Shown piece after piece: positions 1 through 9,198 of a stretch of 64,000 bases of DNA; the first letter of the stretch is position 1, and every line of letters starts with the position of its first letter. Under the pieces are notes generated by a model. That model made no database searches. It was not told the origin of the DNA and saw only the letters and a program-made list of their open reading frames with translations. The position numbers and the translations under genes are program-made. This DNA comes from Fibrella aquatilis (lineage in GTDB: Bacteria; Bacteroidota; Bacteroidia; Cytophagales; Spirosomataceae), in NCBI RefSeq assembly GCF_017353255.1, contig NZ_JAFMYU010000012.1:124001-188000 (forward strand), given 5' to 3'.

Positions 1-45
1 GTTGTATTACCCCATTTGGGCCATGAAACCACAGGTCGTTTAACC

Positions 46-999
46 ATGGAAGAGTCAGGACATTACTATTCGGTGTATTACGTGTCAATTGCCGTTGGCT
101 TTTTGAACCGCATTGCCCGGCAGCACGCTTTTTTCGCCCAAATGCCCGACGAGGTAAGCATGCTCGATGCCACCGACCTTGAAGTAAGCTACCTCTTTCG
201 AACGGGCGACATACCGTCTTCGCGTTTAGTGCCTAACAGTTGGCGGCTTCGCGTTGAGCATGGCCTTCATGCACTCACCGGCCGCAGTGCTGCGGCTGAA
301 CAAGAACGAACCCGGCAATTGCTGCTGGCCACCCGCGACACTGATTTTGTCCGGTTGGGTTTGCTGCTCCACCGCTTTGGCGATACCTACGCCCATACGC
401 AGATTGACCATCCAGACATACTTTATTTTGCAGACCCCGCCTTTCCGCTGACCGACCGGGCGGGGCACGGGCACCTACGGCACGGTCATACACCCGACGA
501 ACCCTGGGGCCTGGGACGACGGGCCTTGATGAGGCGTTACCTGACCGATTTGTATCAGCTCTTCGATACGATGGCACAACGTAATCCCATGAACCTACGG
601 CCAACATTAGCCACGAACAAAGTATCGCTGGCGCAGGTGATAGACGATTTTTCAATGGCCGAACAAGCCGTTGATATCATGATCCGACGGCGGCAGGAAG
701 CCTGCGTGGACTCCGTTTACGACGGACGGCGGAGCATTCCGATGGCCTGTTTTAACCAGGACGCCGGGGCGCAACGTGAGTACATCACCGTGCTGCGAAG
801 ACGGATTACGGAACGTACCGGCGGCATATCATTCGACCCTTACGAACCGGAAGATCAGGACTTGCTCACCTGGCAGGAGTTCCGGGAGCGATATAGAGCC
901 TCTTACCCAGAGCTAAATCAGTACAACGACCAGACTATTCGGGACGCCGTTCGGCAGATAAATGCGGAAACGAACACTATTCCTTCACCTGCTTTCTAG
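46..999 (+). CDS. Putative zinc-dependent hydrolase (DUF6765-like), possible T6SS effector
   Basis: The protein resembles the DUF6765/zinc phospholipase C-like group: an N-terminal GHYYSVYYVS segment (His6), then a helix with LLHRFGDTYAHTQ (His109, Asp113, His117) and a His-rich loop GHGHLRHGHTPDEPW (from about residue 140) that could complete a metal site. No signal peptide or membrane segment is seen. It ends 8 bases before vgrG, a position often used by type VI cargo, so an effector role is possible but inferred. The reading frame is open to the left edge of the window; the ATG at 46 was chosen because the family normally starts just before the His-Tyr-Tyr segment, but the gene could begin upstream (a TTG at 16, or outside the window). 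No immunity gene is evident beside it. Confidence 0.6.
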   Translation: MEESGHYYSVYYVSIAVGFLNRIARQHAFFAQMPDEVSMLDATDLEVSYLFRTGDIPSSRLVPNSWRLRVEHGLHALTGRSAAAEQERTRQLLLATRDTDFVRLGLLLHRFGDTYAHTQIDHPDILYFADPAFPLTDRAGHGHLRHGHTPDEPWGLGRRALMRRYLTDLYQLFDTMAQRNPMNLRPTLATNKVSLAQVIDDFSMAEQAVDIMIRRRQEACVDSVYDGRRSIPMACFNQDAGAQREYITVLRRRITERTGGISFDPYEPEDQDLLTWQEFRERYRASYPELNQYNDQTIRDAVRQINAETNTIPSPAF

Positions 1000-1007
1000 G
1001 AAATGCC

Positions 1008-2870
1008 ATGCCTGCCAACAGCAACACGTATATCGCCTCTGCCGAAATTACCAGTAAGGCTACCACCTTGAAACGGGTCAACTACGTGCAGATCAATCAG
1101 CAGTTCGACACGCACCACACGTTCGAGGTCAGCGTATCGCCCGATATGCTCCCTAACCCGGCGAGCAAGCTGGAGGAACTGGCCGACAAACTGGTGGGCG
1201 AAGAAATCACCATCAAGCTAAAGCAGGGGCGGGTGGGGGCCGCTGAGCAGACCATGACTTTCGTTGGCCTGATTATGAACGTCCGCTTGGTTAAAGAGCA
1301 GAATAATACCACGACCTATCTCATTTCGGGCCTGAGTCCCACGGCCCTGCTGAACGCAGGTCGCACCACCCGCTCGTTTACGGAGATGTCGCTGTCGGCC
1401 ATTGTGGGCAACGTGCTTCAACCCTTCGGTTCGATGCAGAAAACGGTCTCACCATCCTTTGGCGGCACTATACCTTATATCACGCAGTATGAAGAAGATA
1501 ACTTTCATTTTCTGCAACGGCTGGCCGAAAAATATGGCGAGTGGATGTACTACGACGGAAAGCAACTAGTGTTTGGCAAAAGTGGCCGGGCATCGGCACC
1601 CGCAGTACAACTGTGGCAAGGCGTCAACTTCTTCGACATGGAGTATGGCGTGTGCGTTACGTCCCTGAATTTTCAGGCCAATTATTACAACTACGAAACC
1701 AACATTGGCTCCGAACATCTCTCGAAAGATGCCGCTGTGGCTGGCCTTCAGGCTATGGCCCGTATTGGCTACGACAAATCGGAGAAGCTGTTCAAAGACG
1801 AACTCCAGCAATTTGATTTCCACGAAAGTGGCCCGGCACTTCAGCAGGCCGTGAAACTTAAGAAAAGCGAACAGGCTAACAAACTGGCTGTGCTACAGGG
1901 GCGAACCCCCGAAATGGAAATCAAACTGGGGGGCCTGATTAAAGTAAAAGACAATATCTACGCAACCACCGATGCCCGGCAGGGGGCTACGCTCCAGGAC
2001 ACCATCGACTACGGCACGTTTGTAGTAACCCGGCTCAATCACTCGCTCGACTCGCGGGGGGTGTACCGGGCTACCTTCGGGGCTGTTCCCCACGACGCTG
2101 ACTTTGCACCGGTCGATTACCGCATTGTGGCACCCGTGGCCCGCCCGCAGGTAGCTGCCGTGAAAAAAGTGGCTGACGAAAGTAGCCTGGGCCGGGTGAA
2201 AGTGCAGTTCTACTGGCAAATCGCCGACGACAAAACCACCCCCTGGATCAGGGTTACCAACCTCATGAGCAGCCAAGATCAGGGGGTTTATTTCGTGCCT
2301 GAAATGGGTGAACTGGTGTTTGTCGATTTTGAACACGGTGACCCCGACCTGCCTTTTGTGACGGGGAGCACGTATAAGAAAGACGACGCACCCGGCCCAC
2401 TCTTCAACAAAGACAACAACATCAAGGGCATCATTACGCGGGGAGGGAACCACATCATCATCGACGACACAGACGGTAAGGAAAACATCAGAATCTATAA
2501 CAAAGCCAACAAAAACGAGATCGCGCTCTCACTCGACGGCGACACGACGATCAATATTAAGAGCGAGGGCACGATCAATATCGAAGCCAAAGACACCATC
2601 TCGATGAAGGCCAAAACCATTGAGATGAAAGCCGACCAGGCGATGCTGCTCAGAACCGGGTCGGGCGACCTTGAACTGAGTTGCGGCAAAGACCTCACCC
2701 TGTCGGCCATGTCAAACGCTACCCTGGGCGCTACGGCCAAGCTGGCGGTCAGTGCCGCGCAGATTGCTATAGAGGCCGACGCCACCGCTACCCTCAAAGC
2801 CAATGCACAACTGGCCCTGGAAAGCAGCGGGCAGGCCTCACTAAAAGGAACCGTCGTCATGATTAACTGA
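1008..2870 (+). CDS. vgrG: T6SS spike protein VgrG (TssI)
   Basis: VgrG forms the trimeric spike at the tip of the type VI needle. The 620 residues show the usual order: an N-terminal gp27-like region (residues 1 to about 350), a gp5-type OB-fold around 385-465 (including the stretch GRVKVQFYWQ and the PWIRV segment) and a C-terminal beta-helix from about 500 made of short alternating repeats rich in Ile, Lys and Ala. There is no extra C-terminal catalytic domain, so cargo would have to be carried by adaptors or by the separate PAAR protein encoded at 8357. The ATG lies 8 bases after the preceding gene, suggesting co-transcription. Confidence 0.95.
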   Translation: MPANSNTYIASAEITSKATTLKRVNYVQINQQFDTHHTFEVSVSPDMLPNPASKLEELADKLVGEEITIKLKQGRVGAAEQTMTFVGLIMNVRLVKEQNNTTTYLISGLSPTALLNAGRTTRSFTEMSLSAIVGNVLQPFGSMQKTVSPSFGGTIPYITQYEEDNFHFLQRLAEKYGEWMYYDGKQLVFGKSGRASAPAVQLWQGVNFFDMEYGVCVTSLNFQANYYNYETNIGSEHLSKDAAVAGLQAMARIGYDKSEKLFKDELQQFDFHESGPALQQAVKLKKSEQANKLAVLQGRTPEMEIKLGGLIKVKDNIYATTDARQGATLQDTIDYGTFVVTRLNHSLDSRGVYRATFGAVPHDADFAPVDYRIVAPVARPQVAAVKKVADESSLGRVKVQFYWQIADDKTTPWIRVTNLMSSQDQGVYFVPEMGELVFVDFEHGDPDLPFVTGSTYKKDDAPGPLFNKDNNIKGIITRGGNHIIIDDTDGKENIRIYNKANKNEIALSLDGDTTINIKSEGTINIEAKDTISMKAKTIEMKADQAMLLRTGSGDLELSCGKDLTLSAMSNATLGATAKLAVSAAQIAIEADATATLKANAQLALESSGQASLKGTVVMIN

Positions 2871-2880
2871 CCGCCAACCC

Positions 2881-3300
2881 ATGACCGACTACTATGCCAT
2901 TCCGCCCTCCTTTGGTGCGCTCACCAAACAGCAGGTGCTCGACAAGTTGCCACTGCAAGAATCGGTGGCGCAAAATATTGCGCTCTACCTCGCCACGCGC
3001 CCCAACGAATACCACTACGACCCCACCTATGGCTGCGTACTGCACAACTACGAGTTTCAGGAACTCAACGACACGCCCAGCAAAGACCAGATCAAGCGGG
3101 CGGTAGAGGAGTTCCTCCACAAGTTCGACAAGCGCATTGAACCGGAGCGCGTGACGGTAGACGTGGCCGACGTAGAAGAGAAAATTGATGGGCGCAACCC
3201 TCGCATCTGCCGCTACGTGCAGATTATAGTGCGCTGCCGACTGGTGCAAACCCGCGAGTTGCTGCCCGACATGAAGTTTCGGGTAGTACGCTACTCTTAA
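2881..3300 (+). CDS. tssE: T6SS baseplate subunit TssE (gp25-like)
   Basis: This 139-residue protein has the length and pattern of gp25/GPW-type baseplate wedge proteins: an early SVAQNIALYLATRPNEY helix, then the DPTYGCVLHNYEF segment typical of the family, and a C-terminal beta region. In the type VI machine TssE helps start sheath assembly on the baseplate. It sits between vgrG and tssF with gaps of about 10 bases, as expected for a baseplate operon. Sequence similarity to proteobacterial TssE is low, as is usual for the Bacteroidetes T6SSiii branch. Confidence 0.85.
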   Translation: MTDYYAIPPSFGALTKQQVLDKLPLQESVAQNIALYLATRPNEYHYDPTYGCVLHNYEFQELNDTPSKDQIKRAVEEFLHKFDKRIEPERVTVDVADVEEKIDGRNPRICRYVQIIVRCRLVQTRELLPDMKFRVVRYS

Positions 3301-3309
3301 TCAACCCCG

Positions 3310-5172
3310 ATGATGACACCACAACGCCAGCGATCACGCGAAAACATCCGTAGCGAAATGATTCGGGAGGTAGCCCGGCTCTGGAACTACGACGAAACCG
3401 ACATGGCCGTCGAGCGGTTCGACCCGCTCGTGGGGTTGCTGCTGGGTGCCTTCGCCACGGGTATTGAGGGGTTGCACCACGAGTTGCAGAACTCCCGCAG
3501 CCGCATTATTCAGCGGCTGGCTCAGTTGCTTACGCCCGGTACGCTAACGGGTGCTCAGCCCGCCCATGCCGTTATGCGGACGCGCGTAGTTGACCCTCAG
3601 TTTACAGTGCAGCCTACCCACGTCTTTAGCTGCAATACGGGGGGGCGCGAGGTGCACTTTTCGCCCGCAGGCACCTTCCAACTCAGCAACGTAGCCCTTA
3701 AAACCAGTATCATCCAAAACAAAGTGCGCGACTATGGGGCGGGGGCTAAAGAGGCCTTTCTGAACCAGGTGCTCCCCGGCGATGCCTGCTGGCTGGGGCT
3801 GACCGTAGATGAAGACACGACCGCCCTGACCGATATGACGCTGTTTTTCGACTGGCGCAACGACCCGCTACGCCTGGCCCATGCCGACAAGATGGTGGAC
3901 GCACGGGTGTTCATGGCCGATACCGAGCTTACCTGTCAGCCTGGTCTGCCCGACATGCCTCTGGCCGACACCAACTCGCTTGCCGGGCAGATGCACGAAC
4001 ACACCCAGCGGTTTTATGGCAGTCATTTCCTGACAATCAGCAGCATAGCCCAAAAGACCGGGCAACCCATTTCGCTGATAAATGGTCAGGGGTGCTTCCC
4101 GGCTGAATTAGACGGGGCATTCACGCCCGAAGAACTGGCCAAACACTTTGTCCAGAACCTGCTGTGGCTGAAGATCGTGTTTCCGGCTAGTCTGCCCGCC
4201 GAAACAACCTACCGCACCCACATCGAGGTCAACGCCTTTCCGGTGCTAAACCGGCGGCTGTGCGTAGACACGCATGAACTGCGACCGCTGTTCAACGTTT
4301 TTCCGGTTCGGGTAGAGGCACAGGAGGCTTTTTTGGAAATAGCCAGCGTAGAAACGCCAGGGGGCGGTAGCATTAGTCAGGCTCAGCAACTGGGCCGCGA
4401 CAGCCAGTACCAGTACGTGTTGCGGCAGGGGGGCATCACCCGGTTCGACGAGCGCGACGGCTACGATATGCTGACCTACCTCACCACCCTGCTGCGCGAC
4501 GAGAGTGCCATGTTTATGACGCTGGGGCGCAGCGAACTGGAAACCGAGATCGAAGAGATACGAAAACGGCTGGAAAAAATAAACGCGGCCATTGGCACCG
4601 GGGGCGAACAGCGCAGTTTTGTGACGGTGAAAACCCCCGAAAAAGCGGGGCGGCTCACTATTAAATTCTGGAGCACCTACGCCGAACAGGCCAACAGGAT
4701 CCCTTTCGGCACCAAGCTGAGCAAAGACCGGAGCCAACTGGCATTTGTCGACGACGAATCGGTACTGCTGACCACCACCACCGGAGGCCGAAACGCGCTG
4801 ACTCCCGACGACACCCTACCGGCTTTTCGGCAGGCCCTGCTCACCCGCGGGCGCATCGTGACCGTGGCCGACATCAGGGCGGTTTGTTTTGCCGAACTCG
4901 GCGATAAGCTCAGTGCCGTGGCCGTGACAAAAGGCGTTACGCCGGGCGTGTCGAAAAGCCAGGGGCTGGTCAGAACTATCGACGTGGTACTGACGCCCAA
5001 CCCCGCCAAAGCAACCCCACCCGACCAATGGGACGAATACTGCCACCGGCTGAAGCATATCATTGATCAGCAGTCATTTACGATTTTACCCTACCGGGTG
5101 CTGGTATCTAAACAAGCGTCTCCCGTAGCTGGTGTCCGCCTAAACGAACGAGGTTATGATACCGGTCGATGA
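3310..5172 (+). CDS. tssF: T6SS baseplate subunit TssF
   Basis: At 620 residues this matches TssF in length. The N-terminus carries the family-like pattern in which a helix (SRENIRSEMIREVARLWNYD) is followed by DPLVGLLLGAFA and LHHELQNSRSRIIQRLAQLLTP, equivalent to the 'P.VE.L..A.A.L...I...L......++..LL.......P' signature of baseplate TssF. TssF with TssG forms the wedge that holds TssK and the spike hub. Its 3' end overlaps the start of tssG by 17 bases, so the two are probably translationally coupled. Confidence 0.88.
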   Translation: MMTPQRQRSRENIRSEMIREVARLWNYDETDMAVERFDPLVGLLLGAFATGIEGLHHELQNSRSRIIQRLAQLLTPGTLTGAQPAHAVMRTRVVDPQFTVQPTHVFSCNTGGREVHFSPAGTFQLSNVALKTSIIQNKVRDYGAGAKEAFLNQVLPGDACWLGLTVDEDTTALTDMTLFFDWRNDPLRLAHADKMVDARVFMADTELTCQPGLPDMPLADTNSLAGQMHEHTQRFYGSHFLTISSIAQKTGQPISLINGQGCFPAELDGAFTPEELAKHFVQNLLWLKIVFPASLPAETTYRTHIEVNAFPVLNRRLCVDTHELRPLFNVFPVRVEAQEAFLEIASVETPGGGSISQAQQLGRDSQYQYVLRQGGITRFDERDGYDMLTYLTTLLRDESAMFMTLGRSELETEIEEIRKRLEKINAAIGTGGEQRSFVTVKTPEKAGRLTIKFWSTYAEQANRIPFGTKLSKDRSQLAFVDDESVLLTTTTGGRNALTPDDTLPAFRQALLTRGRIVTVADIRAVCFAELGDKLSAVAVTKGVTPGVSKSQGLVRTIDVVLTPNPAKATPPDQWDEYCHRLKHIIDQQSFTILPYRVLVSKQASPVAGVRLNERGYDTGR

Positions 5173-6121
5173 AGTAGAGGCACTCCTGAATCAGATGGCC
5201 ACCAGGCGGCTGCGGTTCGAGACCATCGTAGACGACCTGCTGTCCAACGGGCTGATTGCCAGAACGGGGTTGGTGATACAGCCAGAAGCATCGTCGGCTT
5301 ATCAGTTTGAGCGCGACGTGCTGACAGTGACCAACCGGGCGGGTGACCAAACCGAACCCCGCTGGCAGGTGACCATCCCCCGCGACGGGTTCTACGATAC
5401 CCTGCCGGAACGCCTGTTTCACCGGGCCAAGAAACGAACGAAAGACGAAGATGAATGGGCTGAAATTCGACAGAAAGAAGAAAAACAGGAGCAGGAATCG
5501 CGGCATTTTTTCCTGCCTTTCGACAATGCATTCAACCATCAGAAAGTAAAGATTGCCCAGTTTGAAACCAATACACTTTCGGGCGATGACGACCAGCTAC
5601 TCACTGATTTACTGCACGTTATGGCCCCTGAGATACATACCAAAACGCTAACCATGTCCCAGAAACTAACCCTCTTTCTGATTATCATCGGTGCCTGGCA
5701 AACCGTGGGCAACTGGGAGCAGACGGCTGCCTGCTTCAGCCAGTTTCTGGGGGTTCCAGTGCAGGTTCGGTTTGGGTGGCAGGCGGGCAGTGGAATGCCC
5801 GCCCCTATGCCTGTTGCCACCTGGAATCCGGCGCGACTGGGCAGCGGGCGGGTAGGTATCGACTTTGTACTTACCCAGCCTCCCAATGCCACCCTGGGCG
5901 GTCGTATTCACCTGCTCATTGGTCCGCTAACCAACAGCCAACTTACCCACTACCTACCGGGGGGCGTTGGATTGCAGCAGGTGCGTATGCTGGCCGACTA
6001 CCTGCTGCCCGCCGAAGCCGATTATACCATACAACCCCTGGCCAACCCCGCTGCCACGGCCTTCCGCCTCTCGAAAGAAGCAACCACGGGACGGCTGGGC
6101 ATGACAACTGAACTTCCATGA
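5156..6121 (+). CDS. tssG: T6SS baseplate subunit TssG-like protein
   Basis: The 321-residue product lies between tssF and tssN and has the length expected of TssG. An N-terminal region that may bind TssF is followed by a charged linker (residues about 85-115, rich in Lys and Glu), then a domain with the TLFLIIIGAWQTVGNWEQTA segment and a C-terminal beta-rich region. Pairwise resemblance to proteobacterial TssG is weak; the call rests on position, size and the conserved order tssE-tssF-tssG. The start ATG lies inside tssF, and the last bases overlap tssN by ATGA. Confidence 0.75.
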   Translation: MIPVDEVEALLNQMATRRLRFETIVDDLLSNGLIARTGLVIQPEASSAYQFERDVLTVTNRAGDQTEPRWQVTIPRDGFYDTLPERLFHRAKKRTKDEDEWAEIRQKEEKQEQESRHFFLPFDNAFNHQKVKIAQFETNTLSGDDDQLLTDLLHVMAPEIHTKTLTMSQKLTLFLIIIGAWQTVGNWEQTAACFSQFLGVPVQVRFGWQAGSGMPAPMPVATWNPARLGSGRVGIDFVLTQPPNATLGGRIHLLIGPLTNSQLTHYLPGGVGLQQVRMLADYLLPAEADYTIQPLANPAATAFRLSKEATTGRLGMTTELP

Positions 6122-6981
6122 CTACCGACCTCCTCCTCACCCTTGTTAGCCTGCTAAGCGTAGCGCTGGCGGCGTTGACAGTGCTGCTGTTGCGGCGAAA
6201 ACCCGACGTGCTCAACAAAAAGATGGGCCTGTATCTGCTGGCCGGGCTGGTTATTGCTGGTGCGCTGGGGGCTGCCCTGGCCAGGGTAGAGTCGGTAACC
6301 ACGGGGTTCTATTGGCTCGAAGGCATGGTGCTGGTGCTGGGGGTGGCCCACCTGGTAATGGCCAGGCAGCAGTTTGCCTGGTTGCGCGATGCCTTCATCG
6401 GCGACGAACTGGCTCTGCTTACCCTTACGGCCACGCTGCTGGCCATGGCCCAAACGCTGGGCTACGGCCTCCTGCGCACCACCGGCCCGTTTTTGCCCGC
6501 CATGTCGCTGGGGTGGCTACCGTTTTATCTGCCCACCGTGTTTATGCTGGCCTACGAAGCATTTGCGCTGATTCCGGCGCGGGTGTACCGCAAATGGTTC
6601 TACCCCGTAGACCGCGAAGTGCCTCTTATTGAGTTAGTTGACACCATCCGGCTGCATGTGCAGGTGAGCAAAGCGCCCGATAATCCGCAGCTGACCACCT
6701 ACACCGTGAAGGCCCCCATAGACCGCACCCTGCACGATCTGTTTCACTACATGATCTATTCGCACAACCACGAAGAGGACCCCGAAAGTCCCATTCAGTA
6801 CCACGAGGTAGACACAGAGGGGAGCCTGCTGGGCTGGGTCTTCTACCGACCCAAACTGCGCGGCCTCGTGAAATCATACCTCGACCCCAGCCTCTCCCTA
6901 AACCGAAGTCAACTCAAGTCAGACGCCGTTATCGTAGCCCGCAGCTATGTGAGCAGCGTAGAAAAAGAGCAAAGGCCGTAG
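6118..6981 (+). CDS. tssN: T6SSiii membrane protein TssN
   Basis: TssN is one of the proteins specific to the Bacteroidetes T6SSiii and is thought to contribute to the envelope complex that replaces TssJLM. The first 165 residues contain about five hydrophobic helices (near 3-25, 38-60, 68-85, 98-122 and 130-160). They are followed by a soluble C-terminal domain of about 120 residues that starts at YRKWFYPVDREVP and should face the cytoplasm. The start overlaps the tssG stop (ATGA). A GC-rich inverted repeat begins at its stop codon. Confidence 0.85.
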   Translation: MTTDLLLTLVSLLSVALAALTVLLLRRKPDVLNKKMGLYLLAGLVIAGALGAALARVESVTTGFYWLEGMVLVLGVAHLVMARQQFAWLRDAFIGDELALLTLTATLLAMAQTLGYGLLRTTGPFLPAMSLGWLPFYLPTVFMLAYEAFALIPARVYRKWFYPVDREVPLIELVDTIRLHVQVSKAPDNPQLTTYTVKAPIDRTLHDLFHYMIYSHNHEEDPESPIQYHEVDTEGSLLGWVFYRPKLRGLVKSYLDPSLSLNRSQLKSDAVIVARSYVSSVEKEQRP

Positions 6982-7017
6982 GGCAGAGGGCGTAGAGCAA
7001 TCCGCTCCCTGCCCTAC
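6978..7017. repeat. Inverted repeat between tssN and tssK
   Basis: The sequence from gtagggcagaggg to the matching ctccctgccctac forms a short hairpin just after the tssN stop. It shares the phrase gtagagcaatc-gctc with the inverted repeat found inside uvrA at 58844-58918 (read on the other strand), so both belong to one repeat family. Confidence 0.6.
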
Positions 7018-7058
7018 GCTCCCTGCCCCGCGCCTAAAACTGAAAACTCCCTTAGAAA

Positions 7059-8204
7059 ATGCTTCCCTCAATCACCCACTGGCCTGTAAACTGGGCCGAC
7101 GGCATGAAGATCACCCGGGGCCACCTGCTGGCCACCGACGATGCCACCCGCGACATGGCCCGCGACGCAGCGGGGACCATGCTGTCGGGACTTGATTATG
7201 GCCTGCTACCGCCCGCCGCCGGGCAGGATACGCCCCTGCGTATCACCTGCGACGGGCAGTCGGTGGTGCTGTCGGTGTGCCGGGCTATCACGCCGGGGGG
7301 TGCCCGCATTGAACTCAGCACCGACCCTGCCGATGCCTTAACCCTGCCCCTGACCGCCGTGCGGGAGGCGTGGGTGCGCATGGGGCAGTCGGTGGGGTAT
7401 GTGGTGGTGGAGGCCAACCCGTTTGATCCCCAGCCCCACGGGCAGCCCGACCCCGACGAAGAGCCGCTCCGCTACCCCTTTGTCTGGACGGGTCTGCGGC
7501 TGAGCGCCGTGCCCGTAGCCAGCCTGCACACGACCCTGGCGGCGGCCTATCACCTGCCTGTAGCCAAGTTGCTGCTGGCCAACGGGGTGTTCAGCCTGGC
7601 CGAAGGCTACCTGCCGCCCACCCGCATGGTAGGGTCCGTGCCTGACTACCGCGACCTCTACCACAGCCTTCGCAAGCGGCTGAGCGAACTGCTCACCCAC
7701 GCCACGGCCATTTTGGTGCGGGTACGCACCAACGCCCGGTCGGGGCAGCCCAACGCCCTGGCTACCAGCATCGGCTACGTGGCCGAGGCCTGTCTGCACA
7801 GCCTCGGCAACCAGCTCGATTCGTTTCAGTTGCGGGGTATGCACGAGTCGCCGGTGGGGCTGGCCGAGGTGGGGAAACGCCTGGCCCGGAGCCTGCAAAT
7901 AGCCATCCAGAGCACCCCCGACCGGGAGCGTGAGGCCATGTTCAACTACATCAAAAACTGGACGCCCGTAACACCCGTAGAGTGGGAAACGACCCTTCAG
8001 GAGATGCTCGACACTACCTACGAACACGCTGACTGCCAACCCATTATGGCGTCGTTCATCCGCATGAACGACTGCCTGTATCGCCTCTTCTCGAAGCTGA
8101 GCGACCTGAATTATCTGGAACGCTCGAAAGATGAATTTTTCGTGGAAAAACAAGACATCGTAACCCCAAAACCCGCCGCTAAAGTGGGCTTCTGGAGCAA
8201 GTAG
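7059..8204 (+). CDS. tssK: T6SS baseplate subunit TssK
   Basis: TssK trimers link the baseplate wedges to the membrane complex. The 381-residue protein starts with a TssK-like N-terminus (ITHWPVNWADGMKITRGHLL, which parallels the 'W.eGm.l.p.Hf' of the family) followed by a beta shell domain, a helical stalk (residues about 195-300, with YRDLYHSLRKRLSELLTHA) and a short C-terminal head. The ATG at 7059 is 78 bases after tssN, the largest gap inside the secretion genes so far, and that gap contains a hairpin. Confidence 0.9.
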   Translation: MLPSITHWPVNWADGMKITRGHLLATDDATRDMARDAAGTMLSGLDYGLLPPAAGQDTPLRITCDGQSVVLSVCRAITPGGARIELSTDPADALTLPLTAVREAWVRMGQSVGYVVVEANPFDPQPHGQPDPDEEPLRYPFVWTGLRLSAVPVASLHTTLAAAYHLPVAKLLLANGVFSLAEGYLPPTRMVGSVPDYRDLYHSLRKRLSELLTHATAILVRVRTNARSGQPNALATSIGYVAEACLHSLGNQLDSFQLRGMHESPVGLAEVGKRLARSLQIAIQSTPDREREAMFNYIKNWTPVTPVEWETTLQEMLDTTYEHADCQPIMASFIRMNDCLYRLFSKLSDLNYLERSKDEFFVEKQDIVTPKPAAKVGFWSK

Positions 8205-8354
8205 TGAACGAGTGAATGGCGAAAGAGTGAAAGAGCGAAAGTTGCTGACACCAGCCTTTTCCGCACCCTGGCCTGTGGGGACACAGGCCAGGTGCAGAAC
8301 CGTCTCACTCTTTCACCATCCACTCGTTCAATCTTTCACCATTCACTCGTTCAC
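8203..8354. repeat. Nested inverted repeat between tssK and PAAR gene
   Basis: An outer pair of arms built from gtgaa-type words (gtgaacgagtgaatgg near 8204, ccattcactcgttcac near 8339-8354) encloses a perfect inner hairpin cctggcctgtg/cacaggccagg around 8268-8292. It occupies nearly the whole gap between two genes of the same strand and could reduce or process the transcript. Confidence 0.75.
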
Positions 8355-8356
8355 TC

Positions 8357-8659
8357 ATGGGACAACCCGCTGCTCGCATTGGCGATAACCACCTCTGCCC
8401 GATGGTCACACCGGGCCTGCCGCCCATACCCCACGTGGGTGGGCCAATTTTGCCGCCAGGCACCCCAACGGTGCTTATTGGTGGCATGCCCGCCGCCTGC
8501 ATGGGCGATATGTGTCTGTGCGTTGGCCCGCCCGATTCCATTTTGCTGGGGTCGAAAACGGTGCTGATCGGAGGTAAGCCTGCCGCCCGCATGGGCGACA
8601 CCACCGCCCACGGAGGCACCATCATCATGGGGTTACCCACGGTGCTGATTGGGGGGTGA
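8357..8659 (+). CDS. PAAR-domain spike tip protein
   Basis: A 100-residue protein consisting almost entirely of a PAAR domain, which caps the VgrG spike with a zinc-stabilised cone. The recurring PAAR-type segments PAARIGD, PAACMGD and PAARMGD and the glycine-rich turns are visible, as are His and Cys residues (His12, Cys14, Cys52) able to bind zinc. There is no fused toxin domain. It is placed between tssK and tssO in the same orientation. It begins immediately after a long inverted repeat, and its end overlaps a spurious GTG upstream of tssO. Confidence 0.93.
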   Translation: MGQPAARIGDNHLCPMVTPGLPPIPHVGGPILPPGTPTVLIGGMPAACMGDMCLCVGPPDSILLGSKTVLIGGKPAARMGDTTAHGGTIIMGLPTVLIGG

Positions 8660-8694
8660 ACAGAAAACTCAAAACTCCAAATTCCCCTTCTCCC

Positions 8695-9198
8695 ATGAAC
8701 GCATCATTTGTCAAATTTTTGCTCGTCACGCTGGTCCTGGGGGCGGGCGTGGTGGGCGGTATGTATTGGGTGGCCGGGCGCGGCAGCGGGGGGCGGCAGT
8801 CCATCACCGCCGAGCAGGAAAACCAGTATATCGCCGATGCCCAACTGGCCGACAGCCTGTTTCGGCAGTTGAAAAAGACCGACCCTGTGGAGAAAGCCAG
8901 CGAGTTTTCGTCGGTGCGGTTTCAGCTCGAAGAAACCATTGGGCGGCTAGGGAAAAGCTATGCCCCCGACAGCCTCTTTAGCCAGATAACCGGCACCACG
9001 GGCCAGAACTACCAGAAACTGCTGGACCTGGTGGCCCTGCAAACCACCAATCGCCAAAGTCAGACCTCGGCCAAAGCGCAGATAAAAAGCCAGCTCGACG
9101 GTCTCACCGCCGGGGTGCAGGCCCTGCAAACACAGGTGATGCTGAAACAGGCTAGCCTCGATAACCTCCGCGCCATGAAAGCCAGCCAACGCCCATGA
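8695..9198 (+). CDS. tssO: T6SSiii membrane protein TssO
   Basis: TssO is a single-pass inner membrane protein found only in Bacteroidetes type VI systems. The 167-residue product has one N-terminal hydrophobic helix (residues about 5-27) and then an extracytoplasmic helical region with heptad-like spacing, consistent with a coiled coil. The ATG at 8695 is preferred over an in-frame GTG at 8656 that lies inside the PAAR stop region and would add a polar leader. Its stop overlaps the tssP start by ATGA. Confidence 0.8.
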   Translation: MNASFVKFLLVTLVLGAGVVGGMYWVAGRGSGGRQSITAEQENQYIADAQLADSLFRQLKKTDPVEKASEFSSVRFQLEETIGRLGKSYAPDSLFSQITGTTGQNYQKLLDLVALQTTNRQSQTSAKAQIKSQLDGLTAGVQALQTQVMLKQASLDNLRAMKASQRP

